NCBI RefSeq assembly: GCF_026213295.1
Contig: NC_079413.1
Location: 21,979,609-22,043,608 of the forward strand
DNA length: 64,000 bases
Source of the DNA: Gadus chalcogrammus
Taxonomy: Eukaryota; Chordata; Actinopteri; Gadiformes; Gadidae
Direction: 5' to 3'
Shown here: one piece after another, positions 1 to 39,200 of the stretch
Layout: each line of letters begins with the position of its first letter
Numbering within the stretch: the first letter of the stretch is position 1
Notes under the pieces: generated by a model
The model's database searches: none
What the model saw: only the letters and a program-made list of their open reading frames with translations
Told to the model about the DNA's origin: nothing
Translations under genes and position numbers: made by a program

Positions 1-821
1 GCGATAAACGCCCATTCACTTTCTATAAGACATGAGGGATAAAACGCTTGAGCGATAGCTTTAAAGCTGTAAAGAGCCAAAGGAGAGTTGAAAACCGCTC
101 GACTCTATGCAAATGAGCTAGTAGCGTTTCGGCTGTAAATGACCGCCATGATCGGAATGTAGTCTCTCGTCGGCGTGGGTGGTCCAAGTAAACGTACGCG
201 AGAAAACGCAAGAGCGATATGAGCTGTAAATATTTTGGACAGCGTTGCGTTTTGAGCCATTTGGCGATTTTGCATCTTTTACAGCTTTTGGTGTGAACGT
301 ACACTCAGGGATGAGCTGCCTGGGTTATTCTGTGGCGTTATAACTACAAAAACGACAATCAGACCCTATTATTAAAGGACAATACAGGCTTGATTGTTTA
401 AACCATCGTTTCTATTACTGCCTTCACTCTAACGTCAAAATCACATGCCGGAACCCATGCCGATTCGCCCGAAAAGCATTAAGCATATGCGTGGCTCGTC
501 ATGATTGTAAACCATGGCAATAGCACGCTATCTCTTTGAATCCACGTGCCACCTGTTTACTGCTATTGAGTACATTTGAGGCCAGGAGAGCTCTTCCCTA
601 GAGGCTAAATTCTCCCTTGACAAATTGGATTGAGTGGGGGTTAGTGAAGCCAGGGGAGATGTAACAATGGTTTAATCACCCTGTTCTTTGTCTGTGGGGA
701 TTGTTTTCTTACCTCCAATATGTGTTTCTAAGGGAGGAAAACAATTGATTGTGTCTACCTGCTATCCAATGGTTGAACTGAATCATCCTCATCCTCTCTG
801 CCTGCTCTCTCTCCCGTCCAG
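1..821. other. Non-coding flank upstream of the first visible kat8 exon
   Basis: No exon is recognisable here. The preceding kat8 exon, which would carry most of the C2HC zinc finger, is not seen and presumably lies left of the window. Bases near 285-310 (reading ttttggtgtgaacg) resemble the right terminal repeat of the small element at 2890-3153, so a related miniature transposon probably ends there, its left end being at or beyond the window edge. The rest is unremarkable AT-rich intron-like sequence. Confidence 0.5.
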
Positions 822-4828
<4,007 letters not shown>

Positions 4829-7019
4829 GAGGTGGAGCCTCTCCTCCACACCTTCATCTCCTCGTTCCTCTTTTTTTGTTCTACTCTGAAGGCCCTGTTG
4901 TGTTCTTATATGAATAGCCTGTGTACATTTACAACTGTCCATATTTTTTTAAAAATATACCAAACAAAAATGTGTCTGAATCTTTTTTTTTAATGACTCT
5001 ACTGATGCAATATCAAAAACCAGTTTGTGCAACCATTTTATCCGTTATGTTTATTTCTATTACACATTTGTGTGGCAGGGATGAAGGAAAACATCAGATA
5101 AATGAAACTGCATATGTGAACGACCTGAAGTTAAATATATGGCTCATTATGGGAGGAGCATATGCTGCCTTATACGGTAGGCGAGTTGTCGTGTTGCTAG
5201 GAAGATTCTCATTGGCAGAGCGTTTGAGTCCCTAGGCCGGGGGATGCACATGATACACAAAGCATCTGTCGGTGGAGAGTTTCACCCCCTGCACGACATA
5301 TGGCAACATGATAGATTGGCAGCTGTCACCAATAACCGACACAGATGACTTTATTGATCCCTGAGGTAAGTATTAGTTAACCTCGTCTTGAGCTGACTGG
5401 GAAGGGATGTGAATCCTATATTAAGATTATTGGTAGACATCCTACACAGATTTGCTGACTCATACTCTACTCCTACTCTTGTCTTTGACAAATGATTGCT
5501 TGAAAAGCAAGAGGAAATATTGTGAGAGCTACTAGACGAGATAGATAACAACTTTATGAATACCCCGGAGAATTTTTTCAGTAGAAAACAGGATGACATA
5601 CAATAAAAATACTAAGTGCCAAGGAAAATAAAATTAGATGCATAAGTAAAGACAAACAAAACGGACGGTATAAATTATAAAGCGGCCATGTGCCACTAAT
5701 TCACAGTATATATTAAAGTAAACAAATGCAATGCAAAAAACAAACAAAGTAGGCTATGTACTGTATAAAGGAGGGAGAGATGGTTGAAACCTGAGGCTCG
5801 TATGATTCAGGTTGGTAACTGTTGATTTTCAAGCGGTTGAGAAGATAAAGAGCTTGTGTTCACCAGCACAAAACATTTTGAGGAGGGGAAAACAAAGAAG
5901 AATGCATTGTCAGTGCATGTTATTTGATCTGAAGAAAATGCAAACAGGCCGAAACATGGGCTGGCTCTTCACTTAGGCCTATAGAGAGAGGTATAGAGAA
6001 AGAGAGAATCAAGATTGGCAAGAGGTATTCAGACTGGACGAATTAAATGATTGTGGAATCATTTAACATTTTTTCATGACAAAACAAAAGAACAGAAAAG
6101 GAACTTTTCCAAGTACTCCCTTTCAGCTGATCCCAGTCGAAACCAGTGCAGCCTGAGATAATGGGGGAGGACCGGAGGAGGAAACCCCAGCCATCTGATT
6201 GGTTCTCCTCCTAGGTAACATTTGATCGACTTTCTGGTTTGACAACATTCTTGGTATTTTACCACGGATGGCGGACTGCTAGGATTAATCAAGCGATCGT
6301 CACGTTACCTGGATGAATATCGGATACACCTGTACACCTGTAAACTACACCACTGCATCCTGGCCAGAGTTAAACGATCGTCCAACCTGGAAGACGAACC
6401 GCTTTGTTCAATTACAGGTGATTAAAACGCTTCACCTTGAGGCGACTTCCTCGCCTGTTGGTTTTGGACCATCCAGATCCCACCCGGTCAGGGCTGTGTT
6501 CTTCTTTCTTTATAAAGGTGTTTTTCGCAGTCGAAAAATAGTACAGTTCGGCTGCTGATCCAGACGATGACAGTTTGAATAATCGAAAAAAAACGATATT
6601 TCCCCACATTTTTGGCCAATTCCGATAATCCGGCCTCACTTGATCTACATAACATCAGAGATCAGGAACCACACCTTTTTGATAGTGTAGGCCTATTTTG
6701 TAAACGGTTCAACCTGCACCTGTTATAGGTAGGCCTATATTAATTTCCCCTTCCCTATTATTTAATATAGTATTCTCTTAGTTAGTTCATCACAAATGTG
6801 ATGTTCGTCTTATGTTTGGAGAACAACATAAAGAAGAACAACTTTTAGAATTGTTCCTGCGGTAGGTAAAGTTATTGTTGCCGAGGACAGGAGCCTTTAG
6901 AGGTCATTGTCTTCCTCGCTTTGTCACGGGAGGTTAAGTTAAAGCAGCGAGCCCTGTTTTGCCATTGTTGTGCTGCGTCGATCTATGTTGATCTGATCTA
7001 ATCATTCTCTAACAGGAGA
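4829..7019. other. kat8 3' UTR and intergenic DNA before the prostasin-like gene
   Basis: The kat8 3' UTR starts at 4829. I could not place its polyadenylation site. Near 5349 the phrase tttattgatccctgagg resembles the 3' tail of fish Rex/RTE-type LINEs, so a LINE fragment is likely at about 5349-5640. A direct promoter signal for the downstream protease gene was not recognised. No convincing coding frame was found. Confidence 0.5.
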
Positions 7020-10004
<2,985 letters not shown>

Positions 10005-12482
10005 GCTGAGCTGAGCTGAGCCGCAGAGAAGAGGTCGGGCTTGGTTTAACTCAAAGCTCTGCGTTGTACCGGATCACTACTACCTCTGAGGATGTTTTTT
10101 TATGCATGTTTTTATAAAGAGGTAATCGTTAACGAGTAATCATGAGTTGAAGGAATCGATGAACGTGAATGTGGTGAAGGCACGTTAAAGGTCCTACCTT
10201 CTCTTTTGTCCTGGCCCAGGGCAGAGGGAAGTGTGCCTCCTGGTGGGTCGATGTGTTTAGCAGTGGGAAGTGGCATGTTATACCTAGTACAGCTATGGGT
10301 GGGGGTTGTGCAAGGTAAGCTAAATTGTACATACTAACACATTAAGCTAGTTCAGCATTTGTGCAAAGTCAGCGTGTCCCACAGAACTGAACTGTGACTG
10401 CCATGACCGTATGTGTACAGTATCGACTACGCTCCGAGCTGCCAGGTGTAAACATGTGTACATCCCACACTACTTTTATTAAGCTTCAGACCACATCTAC
10501 TGGGGAATTGCAGTTAAACGTATAAGAGGAGTCGGTGCATATCATGATTCAGTGTCAAATCTTTTCTTAGTTGAGACTTGTGGTGGAACTGAAGTGGCTG
10601 AGGTTTATAGTGGTCGTAAATTACGTTTGATTTCCAAACATTTCATTTTTATTTACTCCAATTGTATCGCCCAATTTGGAGAATACTTGTATACGTTCAA
10701 ACTTTTCTTCAGGTTAATAATTTTGATAGAGGGAGCATTCGTGACAATGTGTTTGCATTATTATGTGCTGTTGTATTTTGGTATTGGGTGGATTTGTAGG
10801 AAGTTGGGCTAAACTGATGATTGACACCACATGCAACACTTAATCTCAGAGACGGTGGGTGAAGCTTTATTATTGCTCCCATGATTGACTGACTAACTAC
10901 TGACTCAAATGGCCGCAGATATGCAGCAAGCTTTAATAGCACTCCTAAAAAAAGGATATTATTGATCGGTTATCAGGACCAAAACCAGTGATTATATTTC
11001 TTTCTTTTTTTCCACATTTGTGATTTATGGTCCTATAGACAAATATGTACTATATTCTCTCTAACCTTGTTTCACCAAATTTGCTAGCATTTTATATCAT
11101 GTGGTCATATTTTGTATGTTGAGTGATTTTTATTTTATTTGTATATGCATTTCATTGAATATGTAGCAGCCTTTGCAGATGCTGTGAAAAAAAATAGATT
11201 TTGGCGACAACTGAGTTTTGAGTAACAAGACTGCCATCCAGGGAGGACTGTCCACTTGCCAGATGAATGGACAATGATATAGAAATACTTTTTATTTCAT
11301 TTATATCCCTTTGTGCCATGCAGGTGCCTTTTTAATAAACAATATTAAACATGTTCTGTCAGTATTGTTTCTCTGTGTTCTGTGGTTTTCTACAGACGTA
11401 GGATAAGCATGACGATTAAATAATCTTAAAAGGGATATTAAGGGATAAATGCATATTTAAACACCATACCATAATATAGGGTGCTGCGTTGCCATGTTTG
11501 TGCTGTAGTCCACGTCCACAGATGGTACGGGAGCAAAGTGGAGCATAAAGGATCCGTGCTCTCCCATGAGTCGACGCACTCCATGAACTCTATGGAGATT
11601 TTGCAACTAATCTGCACTTACAAATATTTAAGGATGTATTCACACTCAATGAAAGGAAACTACAAGGAAAATACGTTTTTTTAGTGTATGAGCTGCTGGT
11701 CATCCAGATATGCTTCCTAGAAAAATATCAAATTGAATTGGTAAGAAAATGAAATGGAAAGAAAACTAGCAAAAATTGGCATTCTATTTTATTCTATTGG
11801 TAACCAAAAGGCTAAACATTTTGAGATATAATTTTTCCCATAAAAGACAAAAGTAACTTTGTTTTGAAAAGTTGTCGGGCCATATAATGGCTTAGATGTA
11901 ACATATTTTTAAACTCATCAATATACGGGATTATTGGCAATGAACTGGGGGGTCGGTATGAGGTCAGAGTAGATAATAACGGCGAGGGAAACAAAACGCA
12001 CAATGGCGCATCAAATGGGCAAAGCACTGCCCTCAAATTTGACCAAGTAAACAACTGACGTGATACCCTAAGATTAAACAATTTTTCAGAAATCTGTAAA
12101 CAAATTATGCTTATGCTTAGAAAGCGATGGGGACATAATAGGTCTTTTAAAAATAGTGTTTGGGTCATGTCCCCTGGGTTCCCAGTTTAAATGACTCCTC
12201 ATCCCATAGGCAGCAAAACGTACGCAAAGCAACCACTGCTGTTACTGCACATGCCCCACATACTTCATACACGTACTTCTCTCCTCAGGACATGCGTGGC
12301 AGTGCGGTAATCCTGCCACAAGGCGGCTGTCCTCCAACTGACAGTCTGGGTATCAGCGGCATGGCAGTGCGTGATCTGGCCACAAAGGGGCGCTCCTGCA
12401 CCAGTCAGTCTGTGTTCGGCGCCCGTGGAGAGCTCGGCTAGCGTTATTGTTTTGGCCATTAAACCCATTTCCAGAAGCCGAA
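10005..12482. other. prss8-like 3' UTR, intergenic DNA and fus 5' region
   Basis: The 3' UTR of the protease gene runs from 10005 to about 11360. The stretch from about 11360 to 12250 shows nothing recognisable. The 300 bases before the fus ATG are richer in CG dinucleotides and GC, and probably hold the fus promoter and 5' UTR, which is inference. The short frames in it are not gene-like. Confidence 0.5.
11334..11339 (+). promoter_or_regulatory. Polyadenylation signal AATAAA of the prss8-like gene
   Basis: AATAAA is followed within about 30 bases by a TG-rich stretch (gtattgtttctctgtgttctg), the usual layout of a cleavage site. It would give a 3' UTR of about 1.35 kb. No equally good site was seen nearer the stop codon. 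Confidence 0.6.
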
Positions 12483-30148
<17,666 letters not shown>

Positions 30149-30304
30149 GGGGGGGGGCACCCAACTCAGAGTCCCTGCCTGCCCGATCACCACGCACACC
30201 CAAACCCCCCAACCACAACGCATGGACCGGCCATGTTTACCCCCCTGTCGTGACCCCCCAGGCCCCATCAAGGACTTTGACGTGTCGTGTTTTAGTTTAG
30301 TGGT

Positions 30305-30534
<230 letters not shown>

Positions 30535-30675
30535 TGTTTGTTGTGAAAGTCAACCACCTGCTGGAACCCTGATGGCAGTCTTTTGTCTCCCAAGGCGTCA
30601 CAAGTCGTTTTTCGTTTGGTTTGCAAGGCTTTTGTGTTGTGCTTTAAAACGTGATGTGTATTGTTTGTTTTGAAA

Positions 30676-30681
30676 ATTAAA
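30676..30681 (+). promoter_or_regulatory. fus: Polyadenylation signal ATTAAA of fus
   Basis: ATTAAA in ttgttttgaaaattaaatg is followed about 25 bases later by a TG-rich stretch (gcagtgtggtgtggttttt). The spacing fits a cleavage site and gives a 3' UTR of about 550 bases, much of it CT repeat. The same sequence was copied to 52559-52564. Confidence 0.65.
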
Positions 30682-30699
30682 TGTGTTTTCGAACCAAAG

Positions 30700-33025
30700 C
30701 AGTGTGGTGTGGTTTTTCTTATTGTATTGTTCAACGCTTCCTGTTTAAGTAAATAAGCAAATTAGTAAATAAGCCGATGTGTTGAGGATTGAAGAGGTTT
30801 TGTGTACACAAGGTCACGTGACACGAGGGACTGAAACACCAGATTATTAACTTACATTATGGAGTTAAAGCACACATGCCTTCAAGGTTTAAACAACACA
30901 GTCTTCCTTTCATTTACTTTCTGTTTTTCAATTCCGGTGCCACCAACCTATGTCATCCACCCTGATAAGAGAATATCAAACATTTCTACTTGATATTGTA
31001 ATATATTGCTTCTTTTACATTTTTTATTTGTACAATAGAATCAACAATAATTCATATCTAAAAGTAAAAATGGTTATAAATAAACAGACAGAAGCTTGCA
31101 GTTTCCCTGTCAGAATGACTTTGCACTTTGGAGTTGATGGCCTAGTAAGTAACCGGAAGTTTTGATTAATGGGCACATAAATCACTCACAATATGTGTAT
31201 CATTTATAAAATGTCTCCAAAATAGGGTTAAAGTCCAGTTTTTGTCGTTATTGCCATTAACGGGTGTTTTCTAATGCCATTCGGCGATCATATCACTTTG
31301 GGGAGACGTGGTGGAAGGTAGCCTAAACTAAAAACTAAACTCATTACGTCCATCGCATCAGGCATGTCCTGACTGTTGCATTGCAGCTGTAGTCCTCAAT
31401 GATGATAATAATGATAATAACAATAAAAATTATACATTTAATTTGAAGGCGTCTTTCTCGGCACTCAGGGACGCCGTGAAAAGACACACAAAAGACATTA
31501 AGAAGAAACAACAATAAGATAAAGCAAAAATTACAATAGTAAGAGACAGCAATTGGCATCAGATGGAATAGGCAGTTTTGATGATGTGCTGAAATGTCTT
31601 TGCTAGTGTCGCACTTCTACATTTTTTCTATGCTGGGGTTTTTACCATCATCCTACATGATCATTATTATAGGGATCCACCGATTCCAATTTTTCTCTGA
31701 CCAAGTATAAGTAACTACTTTTTGGTATTTGCCGATACGGAGTACCGATACGAGTACTTAATATTACAATTACTGTTTAAAGAACTAATTGGAACACACT
31801 GTTTCAGCGGGAATTCATACACTATGAGATATAAATATAAATATTATAGAAATAATATGTATCATAGCGTAATGTTTTTACACGCTCATTTTCATAATCT
31901 TTTTATATCTTATATCCAAAAATATATAAGATATAAAAAGATGTGTCCGAGGATCTACTTAAGTACACAAATGTAAACTCCAATTTCTTTGTGATTTCTG
32001 AACGAATCGTTCATGCACCACACATCACTAGTACGAGCACATGAAGCCCAGTATCGGGCCCGATTCTGAGTTCTGGTATCGGTATTGCTGCATTCGTAAT
32101 CTTTATATATCATAATTTCTTTCTATTTCCCAAGGAAACCATTGCACCAGCGCAACATCCGAACAATGGAAAAACAATCCAGCTTATTATAGCATCGCGT
32201 CCGTCTGTCTGTCTGCGTTAGCATCCGATAGGAATGTGGACCGACGGGTTGGGACTCACTTTGTCTCTAGCTAATAAGTCAAGCAGATCGCGGTGATTCA
32301 TTTTCCTTCCATGACACCGTTTTACCTTCGATATTGTTGTCACGTCACATCTGTCAAAATCAAAGCCTTGTTGAAATCTGGCCTATAGACATGAGTTTGT
32401 TGTACAATTCACAGAGGCTGATTGCTCTCTGAAACACTAATCCAGCTACGATTTTCCAAATCCAAGGTCATTGTGTGCTTTCATGCCCCAGCAGGGTGTA
32501 TACTTTACTAGGTAAATACTTTAAGGCATTCTTTTTTTAAGGAATCAAAACATGTTTTTTAACTTCTGCACACGATTGGAATTGCTAAACTGCTTGATGA
32601 AAGAGCCAAGAACAGAGTGGGGTTAGAAAAAAAATAATCAACCAAAATACCAAGTACCAAGCCTAGTAGGGGCGAGCTGAGGCATTCAAGTGTTTTGCCG
32701 CTCTTTTGCGTTACCCAATTAAGGTTAGAGTTAGGGTTACCTAAACATGGTGACATAGATGTACTATAGGCTAGACCGTCTGCCTCCGGCGAACATGCAT
32801 TCCCTGCATTATGTAAGCACTTGTGGCGGGTGATGGGCCAACCATCTAACACAGCCCTGAACATAGGTGAGGTAATGATGTAGTTTACACGGGCCGAAGC
32901 AGACGCACCTGTCCCGTGGGCGTGTCTTCCACCTGTGTTGTGCTGTGGCAGTCGAGTGACAAGCAAAGGGGAGGAGAAAATGGTTTTAAAAGGCTCAACT
33001 GAATTGAGGACTTGAAACTGTTGGG
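30700..33025. other. Intergenic DNA between fus and polyserase copy A
   Basis: No gene is seen. About 31390-31500 holds an (AAT)n tail plus an L2-like 3' end. About 31668-32100 is debris of hAT-like elements (agggatccaccgattcc, gaacgaatcgttcatgc), including a perfect 19-bp hairpin with arms 31897-31915 and 31924-31942. Copy B lacks most of 31825-32640. Just upstream of the ATG, ttttaaaagg (near 32984) could be a TATA-type element and is conserved in copy B; that is a guess. Confidence 0.5.
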
Positions 33026-33178
33026 ATGGCTGGACTCAAGGCGCTATGGGTGGCGGTGCTACTACTGGTGGTGCATGGTAAGTACCCCTCTCCTTCCTCC
33101 TGGGCTACCTGGACAGCTCACCTGGACATAGACCGGTTCATGGATAGGATTGTTTGTCCTCAGATCACACTTGTGTGG

Positions 33179-33271
<93 letters not shown>

Positions 33272-36200
33272 TGAGTGAGTGAGTGAGTGAGTGAGTGAGT
33301 GAGTGAGTGAGTGAGTGAGTGAGTGAGTGAGTGAGTGAGTGAGTGAGTGAGTGTGTGTGTGTGAGAGAGGGTTTACACTCTGAAGAAAGCTCAAAGCTTT
33401 GTATTGCAATCGCTGCCTTAATTTATATCTGGTTTTCCTTAGCAGTTTTTCCCAATGGGATTTGGTTTCCTTCGTTAAATTCTTTATTCATTAAGAATGC
33501 ACACTACAGAAGGACAGAGCTTCTATGCTTTATAAGGGAACTGAACTAACCGCCTTCAAACAAGAAACAAAACTGGCCAAAGCTGTCTACCAGGGTTTTT
33601 GCGTTTACCATCTTAAAAAGACGATGTGAACCAAAAAAGATAATCCACATTATGGTGAATAGCACATTCTCCCGGTAATCTGTTTGTGCCATCTTCCGAT
33701 GCGATGAGGAAGTCATACAGGTGGCTCATGTTTCACTCGGTAGCTTAAGGCCTCTGGTTCTGCCTTGAGTGGTTCCCCACTATTTTGGGGCTGAAGGACG
33801 ACCACAATCTCCACCAGAAACTCAAGTAACACCAACCAAAAGTTGAGAAAATGATTGTGCAAAATACCACACAAATATTACTAGGATATGATCTATATAT
33901 TATTCTAATTCTAATTATATATTATATTTTATATTATTGCTAATTTAATCCTTTGACAGTGTGAAATGTATATTCAATTGTAGCAAGAATAATTGATGAA
34001 TAATTATTAATCAAATCATAGGTAGTAGTAACTATATTGTAAACTAGATCATCATTCAATAAGAATGTACAGACTCACCGGAGACTCTGTCACCTGTGTT
34101 AGAGAAACTCTGCATTGCCCTCTATTTAAAGAGAGCAGCTGCCATTGAGTGGGGTTCTTTGACTTGTAAATTGCTTTCACCACTGACTTTGTGTGAACAT
34201 ATTTTCCGTCAATAATCGACCACAATAGTGGGGTGGTGGAGAATCCCTGAATGTTATTTAAAATGCCTTTAGTCTCATTCCCCATGAACCAGACCGACAA
34301 AAACCTGTATGCGTCAGATTATGAATGGAGGCGTTGGTGTTGCGGGAAACAAGTCCAACCCTACCCCAGGAACCTTGTTGTGCCAGAAATAACCCCATAG
34401 ATTTAACCACTTATTGTAGGACATGATTTTGAGATGCACTCTCGTTTCCTGGTATGATGTCACTCTTTTAAAGTGCTCCCTGTTGTAGGACTGGAAGCAT
34501 GACGTACAGATGTCAAATACAGAATGCCAACAGCATGCCAACATCTGACCACAGATATTAGGACTAAACAGTACCAAATGGGTTGCGTCAGACACCCATT
34601 GTGTAGGATACGTCAAACCGAGAAGAACCAACTTCAAGAATTAACTTCACAGAGTGTGCTTGTGAGATAAGAGGTCTTAAATTGACTCACTCAAGTGATG
34701 CGTAATGCAGAGTCAAATTGCTGATTGGGTTTTATGCTGGTCAATCAACGAGGTGAAGGTAGGGTTATGGTTAGGTTAAGGGTTAAAAGGGGATTGTGGT
34801 TATGATTAGGGCTTAAGGTAGGGTTATGGTTTGGTTTAGGGGTTATGGTTAGGATTAGGGTTTAAGGTAGGGTTATGGTCGGGTTTAGGGGTTAAGGTAA
34901 GCTGATGGTTAGGTTTAGTGGGTAGAATTGTTGGTCATGGTCATGGTTATGGTTAGGTACAAATATATTGGTTTACGGTACGGATCAGTGACACTCACAG
35001 GAGCAGATTCATTAGCTGTTTTGTTTTTTCGTTGTTCCTACTTCCGTCACGATATGTACATTTCCGTCACAGTAGGAGAAATTCCATGGACCTATCAAAG
35101 AGTGTTATTGGCTCTGCAGTGAGCAGCCACTCGATGGTCCGCCTATCAGAGTATGAGCCTGAGATTGGACCGTTGAGCTGTCAACTGATAGGTCCTGCCT
35201 GAAATAGCTACGCCCATTTGTTGAACAACATATCTGTTAAAATTTTTTTACCTAGTGAATATATTCAATGACTATTCTATTATAATGTAGCTTAGGATAA
35301 ATATATATAAAAAATATTATTATTAATGTTATTCGATCAAATGGTAATCAATGGTAACTGGATGTACACAACTATCACATGGCTGTAAACTCGGAAACGT
35401 TTGAGTTAATCAGACTGCACTACCTCCCAGGGAACAGACACAGAATTACAACATCGGGACTTTATTTTGACAAAATTGTATTTTATTATTATTATTATAG
35501 TTATCATTATATTATATTGTTATTATCATATTATATTTGATTCACTTGTTATACATTTTCCCCCTTTTCTTTTTGCAGAGGTGTCCTCACAGCTAAATGG
35601 TAAGAAATTCTAAATAAAAACGCTACTTTTTAATTAATTATAATTTAACTTGACCATTTATTTACATTCCCCGAGAGGCTGCCCTATTTCCTTATCGATG
35701 CCCATACATTCTGCTTGAATCAATGTATTTAAAATTGATCAATTTCACGCTAAAAAGATTTTAGTTTGTGTATAGCATGTTATCTTTGCATATACATAGG
35801 CATTGTATATTTTCATGGATATCTACCCGTGACTTTATTTGACTCTTTTTGGTATTGTGCAAAGTGTCAGACTTTTTTTAAAAGAGCTACATCAATTAAA
35901 TGTATTCTGAGTATACTATTAAAAATGAAGTGAGGCAGAGAATGTGGGCTTTGTCTTTAGTCAGGGGCACTGCAGCAGCAGGCGTTCATAGAGGCCATTG
36001 CTCCTTCTCTGACACCCTTGAACCTTTTTCAGTATGTGGTCGGGCTCCTCTCAACACCAGGATCGTTGGGGGAGTGGATGCTTCTCCGGGCACCTGGCCC
36101 TGGCAGGCCAGTTTGCACACGTCAGGCCCCTTCTGTGGGGGGTCTCTGATCAACAATCTGTGGGTGCTGACCGCTGCCCACTGCTTCACCACGTAACGTC

Positions 36201-39200
36201 AATCTTCTACATCCGGCAATAGCCAAAACATGTTCCTCATCTCTGGTTCGTCAACAACTCGATGAACATTAATTTCAGACGAACGAGACTAACGGTGACG
36301 TTGTTTCCTTTCCGATCAGAACTGACACAACAGGTTTCACGGTCTTCCTGGGCCGTCAGGACCAGGCGGGCAGCAACCCCAACGAGGTGTCCCGGACCAT
36401 CTCCAGGATTGTCTGTCACCCCGATTACAGTGGGCTCACCAACGACAACGACATCTGCCTGCTGCAGCTCTCCTCGGCTGTCACCTTCACAGACTACATC
36501 GCGCCCGTCTGCCTGGCCGCGCCCAACAGCACGTTCAACAGCGGCATCATCAACTGGGTCACTGGCTGGGGCACCACCTCGTTTGGAGGTGGGTCTTCTT
36601 CTTCTGGCGTATGTCCCTAGACCTAGTCCTGAGTGTCGAGGTGTCTCTGAGACAAGACACCTCACCCTAACTGGTCCTGACGAGCTGGCTGTCGCCTTGC
36701 ATGGTTGACACCGCCGACGGTGTGTGAATGCGTGCATGAATGGTTGAATGGTTGACCATATTGTGAAGCGCTCTTAGTGGCCACTGGTTAGAAATTGGTT
36801 ATATATATGCAGACCATGTACCATTTAACTAGTTAACATGTGTGCCACAGTTTAGAGTGGGGTCTCTGCACTTGCATTGTGCACTGTCAGATCCACTGAG
36901 GGGGTCGATACGACCGTAAATCAAGTCGTTTCACACAGCAGGGCCCCAGCATGAGCTGCCTTTTCAAAGTCCCGTTTCATTCCTTCCATTCATAGGTTCA
37001 GCCGCGGACATCCTCCAGGAAGTGGACCTGCCCATAGTGGGCAACAGGGAGTGTGACTGCAGCTATGGCATAATCACCAACAACATGATCTGCGCTGGAT
37101 TGTCGGCTGGAGGGAAGGACTCGTGTCAGGTAACTGTTAAACAGTTAATGTTTTAGGAGGAGCTCCCTAGACTAGATTAGATTCAACAATTTTTGTTCTG
37201 GACAACAAAATGCAGTTTAGCATGCCAAAATAATGCATTAGGTGAGGCAGGAGGGATGACATATGCCGCTTTTCCACTGCATGGTACCAGCTCGACACGA
37301 CTCGACTCGACTCGACTCAGCTCGCCTTTTTTGCGTTTCCACCGCGGAAACATGGTATCTGGTACCTGAAGTGGCTGCTTTTTCTAGTACCGCCTCGCTC
37401 TAGGTTCCAAGCGGCTGAGCCGATGCTAAAAGGTGACGTCGGCAGACGGCCGGCCACTGATTGGCCAGAGAGTGTGACAAAGTCACGAGAGCGACATGGC
37501 AACCATGCTGGTAACAGCCATAGCAGCGCCGCAGCCAACATATTCCACTTCTTCAACATGCCAGCTAATAATACGAACACGAATACCATCGCATCGATGT
37601 TCTCCATTGTTGTTATGTGGGTTCTGTCCATGTGTGGGTTACGTAGGTGTTGTTTGCGTCGCGTACAAAAATACGTCACGGCCCTTTCGCGCAGCCGACC
37701 CCGCCCACGTCCCGGAGGTACTATTTGCGGTGGAAAAGGACCCGCGCTGCTACCTTGTCGAGTCGTGTCGAGTCGTGTCGTGTCGAGTCGAGCTACATGT
37801 GCGGTGGAAAAGCGGCAATAGTGAGTTATGCCATATAGCGCACGAAAAAGTAATTAGTGCAAAACAAAACGTACCCCACCAATTCAGCATCAGACACCCA
37901 AAGCACAACACCAATCATAAAGGACCTGGCAATGACTCTAACTTCATGCAGTTTGAGGTATTTTGCTAACCCATCGTGGCTTTTATCCTCTTCCCCTAAA
38001 GGGTGACTCTGGGGGTCCTCTTGTAGGCAAACAGGGTCCGCAGTGGGTCCAGTCGGGAGTGGTGAGCTTTGGTCGAGGATGTGCCTTGCCCAACTTCCCT
38101 GGAGTATACGCCAGAGTATCCGAATATCAGGCTTGGATCAACGGTATCATCACCACCAACCAGCCCGGCTTCGTGGACTTCCGATCCGCGGGAATCAACA
38201 GCGACGCCACCTTCAACTGTGGCGACCCTCCATCCGGCCCAGTCACCGCCTCACCGACCGCCCCCGCACGTAAGTGGCCTTTTGTCTCCATCTGTGGACA
38301 ATGAGGGTGTTGGATCCTTTTGTCTCCATCTGTGGACAATGAGGGTGTTGGATCCTCGGTCTTTGTTGACACACGTCGCAGTGGTAACCTAGTGATATGC
38401 TAGAGTGTGGAGGTAAAACTATCATTTGGTCATCTATGATGGACTGTTATTCTGACATTATTCTGACTGTTATTCTGACATACCAATGATCAATTCCCCC
38501 TAAGCCAGTAATACATATATTTCAGTAACAAAATATACAGAAAAACCAACTAGAATTTACTGGATTACTTCCCTTGACTAAAGCATCGGGTCGCGGCTCG
38601 GCTAAAGCTGCAAGGTTTCTATTTCATAAGCATTACAATGTTTGTTGACCTCTTCCATTTCTGCCTTCTTTGGCCCACCCCTGATGGTCCCTGGTTCCAG
38701 CGTTGACGTGCGGCAGCGCCCCCATGAACACCCGCGACAGCAGGGGGCTGGTGCAGTCCGCCGGCGTGTGGCCCTGGATCGCTAGCCTGCAGGTCAACGG
38801 CACGCACATGTGCGGCGGCACCCTGGTGACTGCGGATGCAGTCCTGAGCGACGCCTCGTGCTTCACCATGTAAGTCTGCTTGTTGTGTCTGTCTTGACGA
38901 TGTACGACGTGCATTCTGTGTATGTTGCTCTTTGTGTTTTTTTCCGAGCACAACCATGTATCAATCCTTTCTTTCAGTTTTTACAGAATTTTACATTTTA
39001 CAAAAAGGGGGGAATATTTCACACCTGACAATAATAATCCCTTTGCCCTTGCTATCACTCAATGGTTACAGTCATTCGTCGTCCACACATTTATCAAGCG
39101 GTGTACAACTTATTTGCATGAATCAGAGTGTTCAAAAACTCATGTATCAATCCTGAGATATAAAAATAGGTGTGCCGTTGTTGTTGAGGGATAAGCCTAT

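Noticed and set aside
12160..12441. A 93-residue frame just upstream of the fus start
   Set aside because: It lies in the presumed promoter and 5' UTR, has no domain, and an overlapping frame on the other strand is as long.
33269..33351. CRISPR-like regular array
   Set aside because: It is a plain GAGT tetranucleotide repeat with no spacers, in a vertebrate intron.
37317..37969. Several frames of 120-157 residues in polyserase intron 5 of copy A
   Set aside because: They lie inside or across a MITE that is absent from copy B, so they cannot be conserved exons.
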